From positions 1 through 40,630 of IMG/VR virus record IMGVR_UViG_3300025217_000022: a stretch of 40,630 nucleotides of DNA; one strand, written 5' to 3'. The stretch is from a virus. The translations under genes and the position numbers were made by a program. Shown here in pieces: positions 24,382 through 32,059 of this stretch. The stretch's first letter is position 1; each line of letters starts with the position of its first letter. The notes under the pieces were generated by a model. It was not told the DNA's origin. It saw only the letters and a list, made by a program, of their open reading frames with translations, and did not search any database.

Positions 24382-24858
24382 TCAGTTTATCGTCGGTGCG
24401 CTAGGGGCGGCATATTTCCCGGCAACCTTCGCAGCCGCCGCCCGCTCTGCATCTTTCTTCCCCGTCGGTGCGGGCACAGGGTCCGGCGACCGCTGCTGAT
24501 ATTTCTTGGCTGTCTCTTGCTGTTTGATCCGCTCGATCTTGCGGTCCAGCTGGGCCATCGCGGAGACGCTCCCTTCGTCGACCTTCGCAACCAGCGCCGA
24601 CATGTTCTTCATGTCGAGCCGCAGGCGAGCGGATCGCTTGCCTTCAAGCTCGTGAAAATAATGGCGGCTCAGCGTCTTGGTCGTGATGCGAAGCGCGGCG
24701 GCGATGGCCTCTTCGTCATGGCCGCAGGCCAAAGAAAGACTTACAAAACGGCGGTTTTCTGCGGTTGGCACATGGGGTGGGCGCCCCTTCTTGCCTCGCG
24801 ACGCGGGCACGGGGTCACCGAACAGGTCGGTCAATCCGTCCAAAAACACGTCGCCCAA
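24382..24858 (-). CDS. Terminase small subunit
   Basis: 158 residues, recognising phage DNA at the packaging start. Visible: GKKGRPPHVPTAENRRFVSLSLACGHDEEAIAAALRI, followed by TTKTLSRHYFHEL, a helix-turn-helix typical of this terminase family. A Lys/Gln-rich coiled coil then probably drives oligomerisation, and the Ala/Pro-rich tail ends near residue 158. Start is uncertain: TTG at 24858 has AGGGA about 9 nt upstream, and GTG at 24849 is the alternative; no ATG is available in the open frame. A long GC palindrome and the HNH gene lie just upstream. Confidence 0.87.
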   Translation of the reverse strand: MGDVFLDGLTDLFGDPVPASRGKKGRPPHVPTAENRRFVSLSLACGHDEEAIAAALRITTKTLSRHYFHELEGKRSARLRLDMKNMSALVAKVDEGSVSAMAQLDRKIERIKQQETAKKYQQRSPDPVPAPTGKKDAERAAAAKVAGKYAAPSAPTIN

Positions 24859-24920
24859 AATAAAAAATCCCTGCGTGAGATCGTTAGCGGTCCCCAGGCC
24901 GAAGCCCTTCCCGCGTTTTC

Positions 24921-24938
24921 ACCCCCCCCGGGGGGGGT
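24921..24938. repeat. Perfect 18-bp palindrome of eight C then eight G
   Basis: A, eight C, eight G, T: a perfect palindrome placed between the HNH and small terminase genes and touching the HNH stop codon. In HK97 the cos site lies in exactly this interval, so it may be part of the packaging region. A homopolymer run like this is also a place where sequencing may miscount bases. Confidence 0.6.
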
Positions 24939-25288
24939 CATGCCTCCTGCCGTTCGGCCCGCTGCTTCGCTCCGTCGTGGCACGGCTTGCAGAGGGTCTG
25001 CAGGTTGCGTTCGTCCCAGAAGAGGCGTTCGTCGCCGCGATGCGGCTCCCTATGGTCCGCGACCAACAGCGACGTGTTGCCTTCGATCCTGTCGCACCCG
25101 GCCATCTGGCATGTGAACAGATCGCGTTCGAAGATCGCAAGCCGCAGGCGTTTCCACCGTGCCAGCTTGTACCATCCACGCCATGTCACTTCGCGCCTGT
25201 CGGCCTCGTATGCATCGCGACCAGGCAAGCGTCCGATCGTCGGTCGCAGCGAGCCGAGTACCGGTTTGATATTCGCCAAGCGTCCCAT
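24938..25288 (-). CDS. HNH endonuclease of the packaging module
   Basis: 116 residues from ATG 25288. It has a complete HNH/beta-beta-alpha-metal site: FTCQMAGCD (first Cys pair), LLVADHREPHRGDERLFWD (the DH and the central region), NLQTLCKPCHDGAK (Asn, second Cys pair and last His). Free-standing HNH proteins next to terminase genes, like HK97 gp74, work with the terminase in cutting cos ends. The open frame extends back to 25498 but that part is unlike protein and contains a long hairpin, so the internal ATG is chosen although no strong ribosome site precedes it. Confidence 0.88.
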   Translation of the reverse strand: MGRLANIKPVLGSLRPTIGRLPGRDAYEADRREVTWRGWYKLARWKRLRLAIFERDLFTCQMAGCDRIEGNTSLLVADHREPHRGDERLFWDERNLQTLCKPCHDGAKQRAERQEA

Positions 25289-25306
25289 GTCACACGATCT
25301 GAAACG

Positions 25307-25344
25307 ACAGCGCCCCGCTGGGCAAGGGCCAAGCGGGGCGCTGT
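25307..25344 (-). terminator. 13-bp perfect hairpin before the HNH gene
   Basis: Arms ACAGCGCCCCGCT and AGCGGGGCGCTGT pair perfectly around a 12-nt loop, 19 bp before the HNH start codon. The U-tract after it on the leftward strand is weak (TCGTTTC), so it may be a leaky terminator or an mRNA element that affects HNH translation. The rest of the 187-bp gap is AT-richer but shows no clear promoter. Confidence 0.5.
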
Positions 25345-25475
25345 AGGTGGAGAGAAGCGTCACGCCTGCCCCGGATAAAGGTCCGTCACCAGCGTAGTTC
25401 CCAACTACCCGATTTGAGGGAAAAGACGGAAATTGTTTATTAGCATGATGCAACATTCTACCCCTTGCGCCGTGT

Positions 25476-25919
25476 CTATGCGCGCATTTCTGCGCCATTC
25501 AGCCTTTTGCAAATCGCATTGATCGCGACCGCATAGCGCTTGCGCAGAGCGTCCTCACCCGGCTTGACCCGCAACAGGGTCCGAAGCGCACGCCACGGCA
25601 CTACCTTGCGCCCTGCCGCCAGCGCCGTGACAGCCAGCACAACCAGCTTACGATCGCGCTCAGGCGCATGGGCGAGCCAGGCCGAGGCCTCTTCCATGCG
25701 CGCCAGCTGCTCACGAGACAGAGGGATGCGCGGCACCGGCTTATCCTCATGCGCCGCCCAATCCCACCAGTCGCGCACGATCAAGTGCCACGGACCATCG
25801 CTGGCGAAACCCCACGTCCCGCTCTCCGTCCGCCATTGGAACTGCATCGCCTCGACCAACCGCGCCTCGACATCGGCAAAGGCCCAGAAAATCGAACCTT
25901 CCATCGCCGGAACCATCAT
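25476..25919 (-). CDS. DUF6362-like protein, probable HTH regulator
   Basis: 147 residues. Visible: FADVEARLVEAMQFQWR near the start, RDWWDWAAHED, PRIPLSREQLARMEEASAWLAH, then a helical region VVPWRALRTLLRVKPGEDALRKRYAVAINAICKRLNG that reads like a helix-turn-helix with a wing-less basic end. This order matches DUF6362 proteins that lie upstream of HNH/terminase genes in alphaproteobacterial phages. ATG at 25919 has AAGGA 6 nt before it; nine codons upstream are open but lack a site. First gene of the packaging/structural transcription unit after the TGGAAG repeat block, so a role in turning on late genes is plausible but unproven. Confidence 0.7.
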   Translation of the reverse strand: MMVPAMEGSIFWAFADVEARLVEAMQFQWRTESGTWGFASDGPWHLIVRDWWDWAAHEDKPVPRIPLSREQLARMEEASAWLAHAPERDRKLVVLAVTALAAGRKVVPWRALRTLLRVKPGEDALRKRYAVAINAICKRLNGAEMRA

Positions 25920-25973
25920 GCCAAATCCTTCCACTAAACAACCCACTGAAAAGCCTTAAGTAATTCTGTATTT

Positions 25974-26146
25974 TGGAAGGAATGGAAGGAATGGAAGCTA
26001 TTTGAATATTCTAGCATCACATACGCCCGCGCACACACGCCCGCGCCTACGATGCCGTTTTCAAACTGCTTCCAGTCCTTCCAAAGGCGCACAAATCCGC
26101 CGCTTTCCCTTCCAATGATGCTTCCGCGACCCTTCCATTCTGGAAG
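25974..26146. repeat. Cluster of eight TGGAAG/CTTCCA elements
   Basis: Between the primase-helicase 3' end and the late operon. TGGAAG at 25974, 25983 and 25992 (9-bp steps); CTTCCA at 26069 and 26078 (again 9 bp apart), 26109 and 26132; TGGAAG at 26141. The last two form a 7-bp stem with a 3-nt loop. The remaining 25947-26155 sequence has no gene. Confidence 0.7.
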
Positions 26147-26155
26147 GTATTTTTT

Positions 26156-29100
26156 CTAGCTCCACCCCGGCACGATGTCGTCGCCGGGCGGAGCGATGCC
26201 GTCTTGATCCGGATCGGGTGGTTGATCGTCGTGGTATGTGACGACGTTGCCGTGCGTATCCACGAAGTCGCTGACCTGCTTGGTCATCTTGAGGCCCTGC
26301 CACTGCATCCCGTTGGACTGCTTGGTGGAGAACCCCTTCCCTTTCATCGCACTGGTGAAGCCGCGCTGTTGCCATTCCGGGCCGCCCGTCGCTTTCGCCC
26401 AGGCCTTGAACAATTCGTGCAGATGCGATGATTGTGCCCGACCATTCGGATCAGGCTCAGTGCATAGGCGCAGGAATCCCGCCAGCGGGTCGCTGTCGTC
26501 CTTATAGTCGGCCGACGCCGCAGAGACGTCCTCCGGCTCGATGAACCCATGGTCCATCCAATCGAGCAAGCCCTCGACCATCCATGCCAATATGCCTGCA
26601 TGTTCCCGCTTCAGCTTGTCTGGCAGCGATCGATCGCGCTGATGCGGCTCCAGGTGCGATTCCCACAGGACCACCTTCACCCGTCGCCAGATGCCTTCGG
26701 TGCCGCGCGGGATCGCGGGCATCTCGTTGCACCACAGCGTCCATTTGAAGATCGGGAAGAACCGGAAGAAGGACCGAAAATTGTCGCGGACATTCATGCC
26801 GTCGCCACCGGTGACCGTGTTGATCAGCGCTTCATTGATCTTGGCGCCGACCGGCACTTCGCCCGACGTCAGGAAGCGCACGCCCGGCAACCGCACCAGG
26901 TCGGGCGTAGCCGCGTCCCCGCGCTTCTTGCCTCCCTCGTCCAGGAAGGTTTCGACGTTGATGATGTCGCCATAATCGCCGATCGCATCCCGACAGGCAT
27001 TGCCGAAGGTCGATTTACCGTTCGCGGCCGTCGGTCCCCACCAGATGTGGAAGATCTGTTCACCGGTATCGCCGGTCAGATTATAGCCCATCCATTGCTG
27101 TAGGTAGCGACGACGGCCGTCCTTCGGCTGCGCCCACAGGACGAACTTGTCCCACTCGGCGCGTTCCGCATCCGGATCATAGTCGCAGGCGGCCAGCTTG
27201 GTCAGCATGTCGCCGCGATCGTGCGGCCGCAGATCGACCGAACCGCGTTCGCCGTCCTGCCCTCGGTGGAAATGCAGCGTGCCGTTCAGACAATTGAGGA
27301 TCATCGGATTGGTGTCGAACGCCGACAACTCGACCGTGCACCATCGCTTGGCAAGGTTGGCGATGCAGCCGATCCGGCCTGATGCCTCCGAAGCGCGGCC
27401 CCAACGCCCGATCAGGTCGGATAGCAGGACGGCCTTGCCGCCCTTGTAATCCACGACGCTATCCATGCCGTCATCATGCTGGCCCGTCTCGACATGCAGG
27501 CGCTGATGCGACTTTTCACGGATTGGACTATCAGCATCGACGATCACGCCAGGATGGTCGACGCCGGTGTCGCGAACGAAGGCGGCTTCCCGTTGGATCG
27601 CGCGCACCATCTCAAACACCGACGCCATGACCTCAGCAGGCGTCACGTCCTTTTCCTGATTCAGCACCCGGTATCGGCGACCGTCCCATCCAAGCCAGCC
27701 CTTGGCCGTCGTATAGAGATAGTCGCGACCGAAACGCGCGAACCAGCGCTCGGCATTGCCCATGTCCGTGCGCTGAAATGTCGCCAGACGCATATCGAGC
27801 AACATGCCCCCAATGTCATAAGGCCGATCGACACCAGCGGCGAAAGACTTGTCGATATCCTCCGCCTTGGCGTCGGGACAATCACGCCCCAGCTGGGCCA
27901 CCATGTCGCGGCCGTCGCCCTCTTCGATCAAACCGGCAGACACCCGCGTCCCTATGCGATAAACGATGCGACCCAGGCCCTTGGGTGTATCCACTTGCGC
28001 ATCGAGCTGTCGCAACAACCATGCCGCAGCGACCCGCTTCAGCAACGCCTGCACCCCCGGCCCCTGATCGGATAGCGATGCCTCCACACTTCCATTTGGA
28101 AGCATGTCCTCTTCTGCCAACCCCGGCGGGGGCGGGGGGAACTTGGCGTCGAAGCGCGCGCGCCAGTCGCTCAGATACTGCGCCCGCGTCTCTCCATCGG
28201 CGATACCGGCGGCCGCGCCAGCCAATCGCTTCCACAGGGTCGCCTTGCCTTCCGGCGTCACCGCCCAGGGCGTGGCCAGCATGGCGTTCCAATAATAATC
28301 GACCAGCGGTTGCGCCTGCGCCAACACCGCTTCGACACCATCGCGGCCACCATCTTCTTCGGCAGTCCGACGCGCCAGGTCGTCTGGGTCCAGTCCCTCT
28401 GGCAACATGGCGATCGCCAGCGACCCGCCCGGCCCGACACCGGGCAACGCGGTTTCGCACGCGCGCAAAGCCGCCTTCCGCCCGGCCGCGTCGCCATCCA
28501 TCAACAGGATAGGCTCATGAACCAGGCGCCAGGCGCGCATCAGCTGCGCGGGTGTTAGTGCCGTGCCCATCGGCGCCGCGACTTCCTCGATACCGATCGC
28601 ATCTAGCGCGATGACATCAAAATAGCCTTCGACCAGGACAAGCCGACGCGCGACACGCGCCGCCGGTGCCGCCCGATGCAGGTTGAACAACAACCTGCCC
28701 TTGTCGAAGTGATCGGCCGCCGGGCTGTTCAGATATTTAGCGTCCTGCCGATCAGACGTCGCCCGCGCGCCGAACCCCACCGCCCGGCCGCGCGGATCAT
28801 GGACAGGCACCATGATCCGCGTCCGAAACCGATCCCTATAGCCATCGTCGGTATCGATCAGCAGCCCGGCAGCTTCCAACATCTGCGCTGGTACACCGCA
28901 GGCCGACACCGATCGACGCGACGGCGCGATGCCCAATCCGAATTTCTCGATCGATGCGGCCGACACCCCCCGATGTCGCAGGATAGATTGAGCCGCTGGC
29001 GTCGCGCCCAGCTCCGCCGCATACCAATCCGCCGCGCGCGCAAGCACATCATGGATATTGCCGATCGCGGCCGATCGCTGGACGTCCTCCGCCGATCGTG

Positions 29101-29389
29101 CGGGCATGTCCAACCCGGCCGACGCGGCCAGATCCTTCACCGCATCGATGAAGTCCATGCCGTCATGGTCGGTCAGCCACCTGATCGCGTCGCCATGCGC
29201 GCCGCATCCGAAGCAATGATAGAACCCTTTGTCGTCGCTGACCGTGAAGCTAGGCGTATTTTCGCCATGGAACGGGCAACAGGCTTTGAATTCATTGCCC
29301 GCCTTGTCCAGTTTCAGGCTGCGCCCGATCAGGGCTGACAGCGTGGTGCGGGAGCGAATTTCATCCAGGAACGCGGTTGATAGAGACAC
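26156..29389 (-). CDS. Primase-helicase fusion (CHC2-TOPRIM plus SF3 helicase)
   Basis: 1077 residues starting the phage replication fork. Residues 1-75: CHC2 zinc ribbon with Cys38, His41, Cys59 and Cys62 (CPFH...CFGC), as in DnaG. Residues 110-310: the DnaG catalytic core and TOPRIM, with LVLVEGYFDVIAL (Glu254) and LLMDGDAAG (Asp298/Asp300). A long linker to about 530 is followed by a D5/P4-type helicase: Walker A at 785-793 (GPTAANGKS), a Walker B-like VRFLTSGEVPVG and the sensor strand WTLWCNEMP. The DnaB-binding domain of DnaG is absent, fitting a self-contained primase-helicase. Start is GTG at 29389, with weak GGTGGG upstream. Leftward and followed by the TGGAAG cluster. Confidence 0.92.
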   Translation of the reverse strand: MSLSTAFLDEIRSRTTLSALIGRSLKLDKAGNEFKACCPFHGENTPSFTVSDDKGFYHCFGCGAHGDAIRWLTDHDGMDFIDAVKDLAASAGLDMPARSAEDVQRSAAIGNIHDVLARAADWYAAELGATPAAQSILRHRGVSAASIEKFGLGIAPSRRSVSACGVPAQMLEAAGLLIDTDDGYRDRFRTRIMVPVHDPRGRAVGFGARATSDRQDAKYLNSPAADHFDKGRLLFNLHRAAPAARVARRLVLVEGYFDVIALDAIGIEEVAAPMGTALTPAQLMRAWRLVHEPILLMDGDAAGRKAALRACETALPGVGPGGSLAIAMLPEGLDPDDLARRTAEEDGGRDGVEAVLAQAQPLVDYYWNAMLATPWAVTPEGKATLWKRLAGAAAGIADGETRAQYLSDWRARFDAKFPPPPPGLAEEDMLPNGSVEASLSDQGPGVQALLKRVAAAWLLRQLDAQVDTPKGLGRIVYRIGTRVSAGLIEEGDGRDMVAQLGRDCPDAKAEDIDKSFAAGVDRPYDIGGMLLDMRLATFQRTDMGNAERWFARFGRDYLYTTAKGWLGWDGRRYRVLNQEKDVTPAEVMASVFEMVRAIQREAAFVRDTGVDHPGVIVDADSPIREKSHQRLHVETGQHDDGMDSVVDYKGGKAVLLSDLIGRWGRASEASGRIGCIANLAKRWCTVELSAFDTNPMILNCLNGTLHFHRGQDGERGSVDLRPHDRGDMLTKLAACDYDPDAERAEWDKFVLWAQPKDGRRRYLQQWMGYNLTGDTGEQIFHIWWGPTAANGKSTFGNACRDAIGDYGDIINVETFLDEGGKKRGDAATPDLVRLPGVRFLTSGEVPVGAKINEALINTVTGGDGMNVRDNFRSFFRFFPIFKWTLWCNEMPAIPRGTEGIWRRVKVVLWESHLEPHQRDRSLPDKLKREHAGILAWMVEGLLDWMDHGFIEPEDVSAASADYKDDSDPLAGFLRLCTEPDPNGRAQSSHLHELFKAWAKATGGPEWQQRGFTSAMKGKGFSTKQSNGMQWQGLKMTKQVSDFVDTHGNVVTYHDDQPPDPDQDGIAPPGDDIVPGWS

Positions 29390-29444
29390 GAAAACCCACC
29401 CCGAAAATCAGGCTAAAAAACAACAGCGATGCGGTGATGCTGGC

Positions 29445-30095
29445 CTACTGGCTGGCGTCGCCGAGTAGATCCGGCGCGCGGAACGGCGTCAGAATATCGA
29501 ACTGGCAGGGACCGATGCTATTGGCATCCCAAACGACCCAGATCACGTCCATGGTCGGATTGCCCAGCCTCAGAAAGTCCGGCCGCCAGTTCAGCGCGTA
29601 GATCCGCGCAGGCTTGTGACGACGGAACAGCCCGGTGCGTGTCTCGGCATGCCAGAAACTCGATTTAAGCAGCAGCGCGACATATTGGCAGTCCAGTTCG
29701 CCCAACAGGTGCCGGATGATCTCGGCCGCAATGGCGAAGGGCGGATTGGTGACAGCCACCGGTGACATCGCGCGCCGACATGTCAGCAAATTCTGTTGCG
29801 TCACGCGATGCGCGGGATCTGCAACCAGGTCGGTGGCGATCGTCGCGAAACCTGCCGCCTCCAGCTCGGCCGCAATCGCGCCGCCGCGCCCGCACGGTTC
29901 CCAGACCGCATGCTCCAGATCGACAGCGTCGAGCAAATGTATCCGCTCAGCCGCCAGGAAAGCGCGCGTCACCGTCGCGGGCGTGGGATAATAGTCATTG
30001 CCCTGGCGCTCGACCTTCGCGCCGCCAGCCATCATCCGGCCCAGGCCCTTGGGAGACGCCGCCGCGATCGGCGCTTCGGGGAAGAGGCCGGTCAT
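29445..30095 (-). CDS. Orphan DNA methyltransferase, adenine N6 type
   Basis: 216 residues. Motif IV reads TNPPFAIAAEII (N-P-P-F), the signature of N6-adenine and N4-cytosine methylases. The SAM pocket is EPCGRGGAIAAELEAAG, with FATIATDLV as the next strand. The opening YYPTPATVTRAFL is common in phage methylases of this kind. No restriction enzyme gene is nearby, so it probably protects or marks phage DNA, or regulates it. ATG at 30095 forms an ATGA overlap with the upstream gene, preferred over a codon three residues earlier. Target sequence cannot be told from the protein. Confidence 0.8.
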   Translation of the reverse strand: MTGLFPEAPIAAASPKGLGRMMAGGAKVERQGNDYYPTPATVTRAFLAAERIHLLDAVDLEHAVWEPCGRGGAIAAELEAAGFATIATDLVADPAHRVTQQNLLTCRRAMSPVAVTNPPFAIAAEIIRHLLGELDCQYVALLLKSSFWHAETRTGLFRRHKPARIYALNWRPDFLRLGNPTMDVIWVVWDANSIGPCQFDILTPFRAPDLLGDASQ

Positions 30096-30415
30096 ACAGG
30101 ACACCTCACAATGACCGAATCTTCACGAGCCTTAGCCTCGGCCCAGCTGATACGTCCCGCTGGCAGGAAAAGGCCTGTCGCATTCATGATCGGTCCATCT
30201 GCCAATGCTTGCAGATCCCGAGGCCGATCCAACATTTCAACCGCAAACGTACGGCGAGCCGGTATGATTTCTTCTTCACCGAGCCAGATTGGTCGGCGGA
30301 CCACACGCGCGTTGACCAGATCCCGAGGTGCTAGGCTGGCGCGGCAACCACGCACAAGCACCTCCGCACCGTACGGGATCGGCACGTCAGCCATAACGAT
30401 TACTCGCCTGTCCAT
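30092..30415 (-). CDS. Unrecognised small protein beside the clamp gene
   Basis: 107 residues, not recognised. Beta-like beginning (VIVMADVPIPYGAEVLVRGCRA), a middle with GEEEIIPARRTFAVEMLD and a tail with SWAEAKARED. Soluble, no membrane segment, single Cys near each end. The ATG immediately follows the clamp stop and the end overlaps the methylase start (ATGA), so it is co-translated with both. It may belong to replication or DNA modification by company only. Confidence 0.6.
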   Translation of the reverse strand: MDRRVIVMADVPIPYGAEVLVRGCRASLAPRDLVNARVVRRPIWLGEEEIIPARRTFAVEMLDRPRDLQALADGPIMNATGLFLPAGRISWAEAKAREDSVIVRCPV

Positions 30416-31546
30416 CTAAACCCTCATCGGCATGAGGACGTACAGCCGCGCCGCATCGTCGCTTTGCTGCCAGAGCGATGGTGCGGCAGCGTCGTTCAGC
30501 ATCACCTGCGCCCGGCCGCCTTCAGCATCTGTGCCGACCAGATGGCGCAGCACATCCAGCAGGAAGCCGCCATTGAAACCGATCTTCAGATCCGGACCGT
30601 CATACTCGACCGGGACTTCTTCGCTGGCCGTGCCATTCTCCGGACTGGCGACCGAAAGCGTCAGCACAGCGTCGGCAAAGGTCAGCGCGATAAGGCGCGT
30701 CTTGTCGCTGGCGATCGTCAGCACCCGCTCGACCGCCTCGATTAACGATTTCGGATGGAACCATGCCGCATGCGGATTGGCGGCGGGGATGACGCGCGTA
30801 TAGTCTGGATACGTCCCGTCGATCGTCTTGCCCGTCAGCACCGTCTTGCCGATTTCGAACCGGAACTTTGACGTGCTGACGCTGACGCCAACCTTGCCGC
30901 CTTCTTCGTCCAGCAGCGCGGCCAGCACCTTGACTGCCTTGCGCGGCAGGATCACGCCTGGCATCGCTTCCGCGCCGTCCGCGACGTCCAGGTGGAAGCG
31001 GGCCAGCCGGTTGCCATCGGTCGCGGCGGCGAACTGGCACGCCGATCCGTCCGGCACATGGACATAGATCCCGTTCAGATAATAGCGCGTCTCTTCTGTT
31101 GAAATAGCAAAGCGCACGCTTTCGATCATCGCGATCAGCTTGGTCGCATCCTGCTCCCATTCCGCATCCCAGTCGCGCGCCGCGATCATCGGGAAATCGA
31201 CCGTGGGCAATGTCGGCAGCTTGAACCGCGCCCGGCCGCACTTGATCGTTATGCCCAGATTGCCGTCCGTGTCGATCGTCGCCACGCCGTCCGCTGGCAG
31301 CTTCGCCGCGATCGACGCCAGCGTGCCCGCATCGACACAGAAATCCATGGCGGTGTTCGACCCTGCATCTTCCAGATCAACCGTTTTTTCGACCATGATG
31401 TCGAGGTCAGTGGCGGTCAGGAACATCTGGCCCGGCGTGGACTTCACCAGAACATTGCTCAGGATCGGGATCGTCGCTCTCGCTTCGACCACATCCTTGA
31501 TCGCCTTCAGCGCTGCGCGCAGCGGCTTGACGGGAACCTGCATCAT
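30416..31546 (-). CDS. dnaN: Phage-encoded DNA polymerase III sliding clamp
   Basis: 376-residue beta clamp that tethers polymerase to DNA as a ring of two. Visible: VKPLRAALKAIKDVVEARATIPILSNVLVKS (domain 1 opening), LTATDLDI, KLPTLPTVDFPMI, FAISTEETRYYLNGIYVHV (domain 2), ATDGNRLARF, LPRKAVKVL, and the C-terminal YVLMPMRV, nearly identical to the hydrophobic pocket end of bacterial DnaN. Length is normal for the family. ATG at 31546 overlaps the upstream stop (ATGA), with GGAG 8 nt before it; a second ATG follows directly. The phage has no polymerase gene in this window, so the clamp presumably works with host enzymes. Confidence 0.93.
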   Translation of the reverse strand: MMQVPVKPLRAALKAIKDVVEARATIPILSNVLVKSTPGQMFLTATDLDIMVEKTVDLEDAGSNTAMDFCVDAGTLASIAAKLPADGVATIDTDGNLGITIKCGRARFKLPTLPTVDFPMIAARDWDAEWEQDATKLIAMIESVRFAISTEETRYYLNGIYVHVPDGSACQFAAATDGNRLARFHLDVADGAEAMPGVILPRKAVKVLAALLDEEGGKVGVSVSTSKFRFEIGKTVLTGKTIDGTYPDYTRVIPAANPHAAWFHPKSLIEAVERVLTIASDKTRLIALTFADAVLTLSVASPENGTASEEVPVEYDGPDLKIGFNGGFLLDVLRHLVGTDAEGGRAQVMLNDAAAPSLWQQSDDAARLYVLMPMRV

Positions 31547-32055
31547 GCAGCCGTCTCCGCGTCCAGGCCCTTGTCGAGCAGGGCGATCATCGCCGTCACC
31601 GGCTTTTGCCCGGTTTCCTGCGCATGGCGGCACAGGCGTTTCCACGTCGGTCCCCACCGATCGCGCAGGATGCTGGCGGCCAGCTGGGGCGCTCCGTCCA
31701 GCGCCTTTTCCTGCACCTGCGCACCGGCCGACGGTGCCGACCCGACATAGCCGCTATGGCTATACGTCCGCGCAGCGTCGCGCCGTGCCATGGTCTGTTC
31801 GACCTCGGCCGCAACCTCTTGCGCTAGCGTCGGCGCCGGGGCTTCGTCCGGTACTGCGTCCACCGGCCACATCGCGCGGCTCAGCGACAATTCATACGGG
31901 TGCATCTTCCCTTCACGTCGCAGCTGCATCACGGCAGCGGCGAAACTGCCTACAGACAAATGAACCATGTGGCGCAGCGTGGGCATGGTCCAACCACCCT
32001 CCGGCGCCGGGCTGGTCTGCATGGCGTGGACGATTGCGTCCGTTGCTTCGGTCAT
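31543..32055 (-). CDS. Early protein with winged-helix-like N-terminus
   Basis: 170 residues, not recognised. Residues 1-60 have the look of a small winged helix: AIVHAMQTS, WTMPTLRHMVHLSVGSFAAAVMQLRREGKMHPYE. An acidic/Ala-rich linker (APAPTLAQEVAAEVEQTMARR) leads to a second helical part (AASILRDRWGPTWKRLCRHAQETGQKPVTAMIALLDKG). It is placed between the clamp and the ParB-like genes with short or overlapping junctions, so a replication or regulatory role is likely. DNA binding is an inference from the pattern alone. Confidence 0.65.
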   Translation of the reverse strand: MTEATDAIVHAMQTSPAPEGGWTMPTLRHMVHLSVGSFAAAVMQLRREGKMHPYELSLSRAMWPVDAVPDEAPAPTLAQEVAAEVEQTMARRDAARTYSHSGYVGSAPSAGAQVQEKALDGAPQLAASILRDRWGPTWKRLCRHAQETGQKPVTAMIALLDKGLDAETAA

Positions 32056-32059
32056 TGGT

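Noticed and set aside
26131-26155. Rho-independent terminator (stem CCTTCC...GGAAGG plus T-run)
   Set aside because: The T-run is on the rightward side, but no rightward gene ends here. On the leftward strand no U-tract follows. Better explained as part of the TGGAAG array.
11500-31657. Further long frames opposite capsid, portal, primase and clamp genes
   Set aside because: All are mirror or shifted frames of confidently identified genes, with no start signals or family features.
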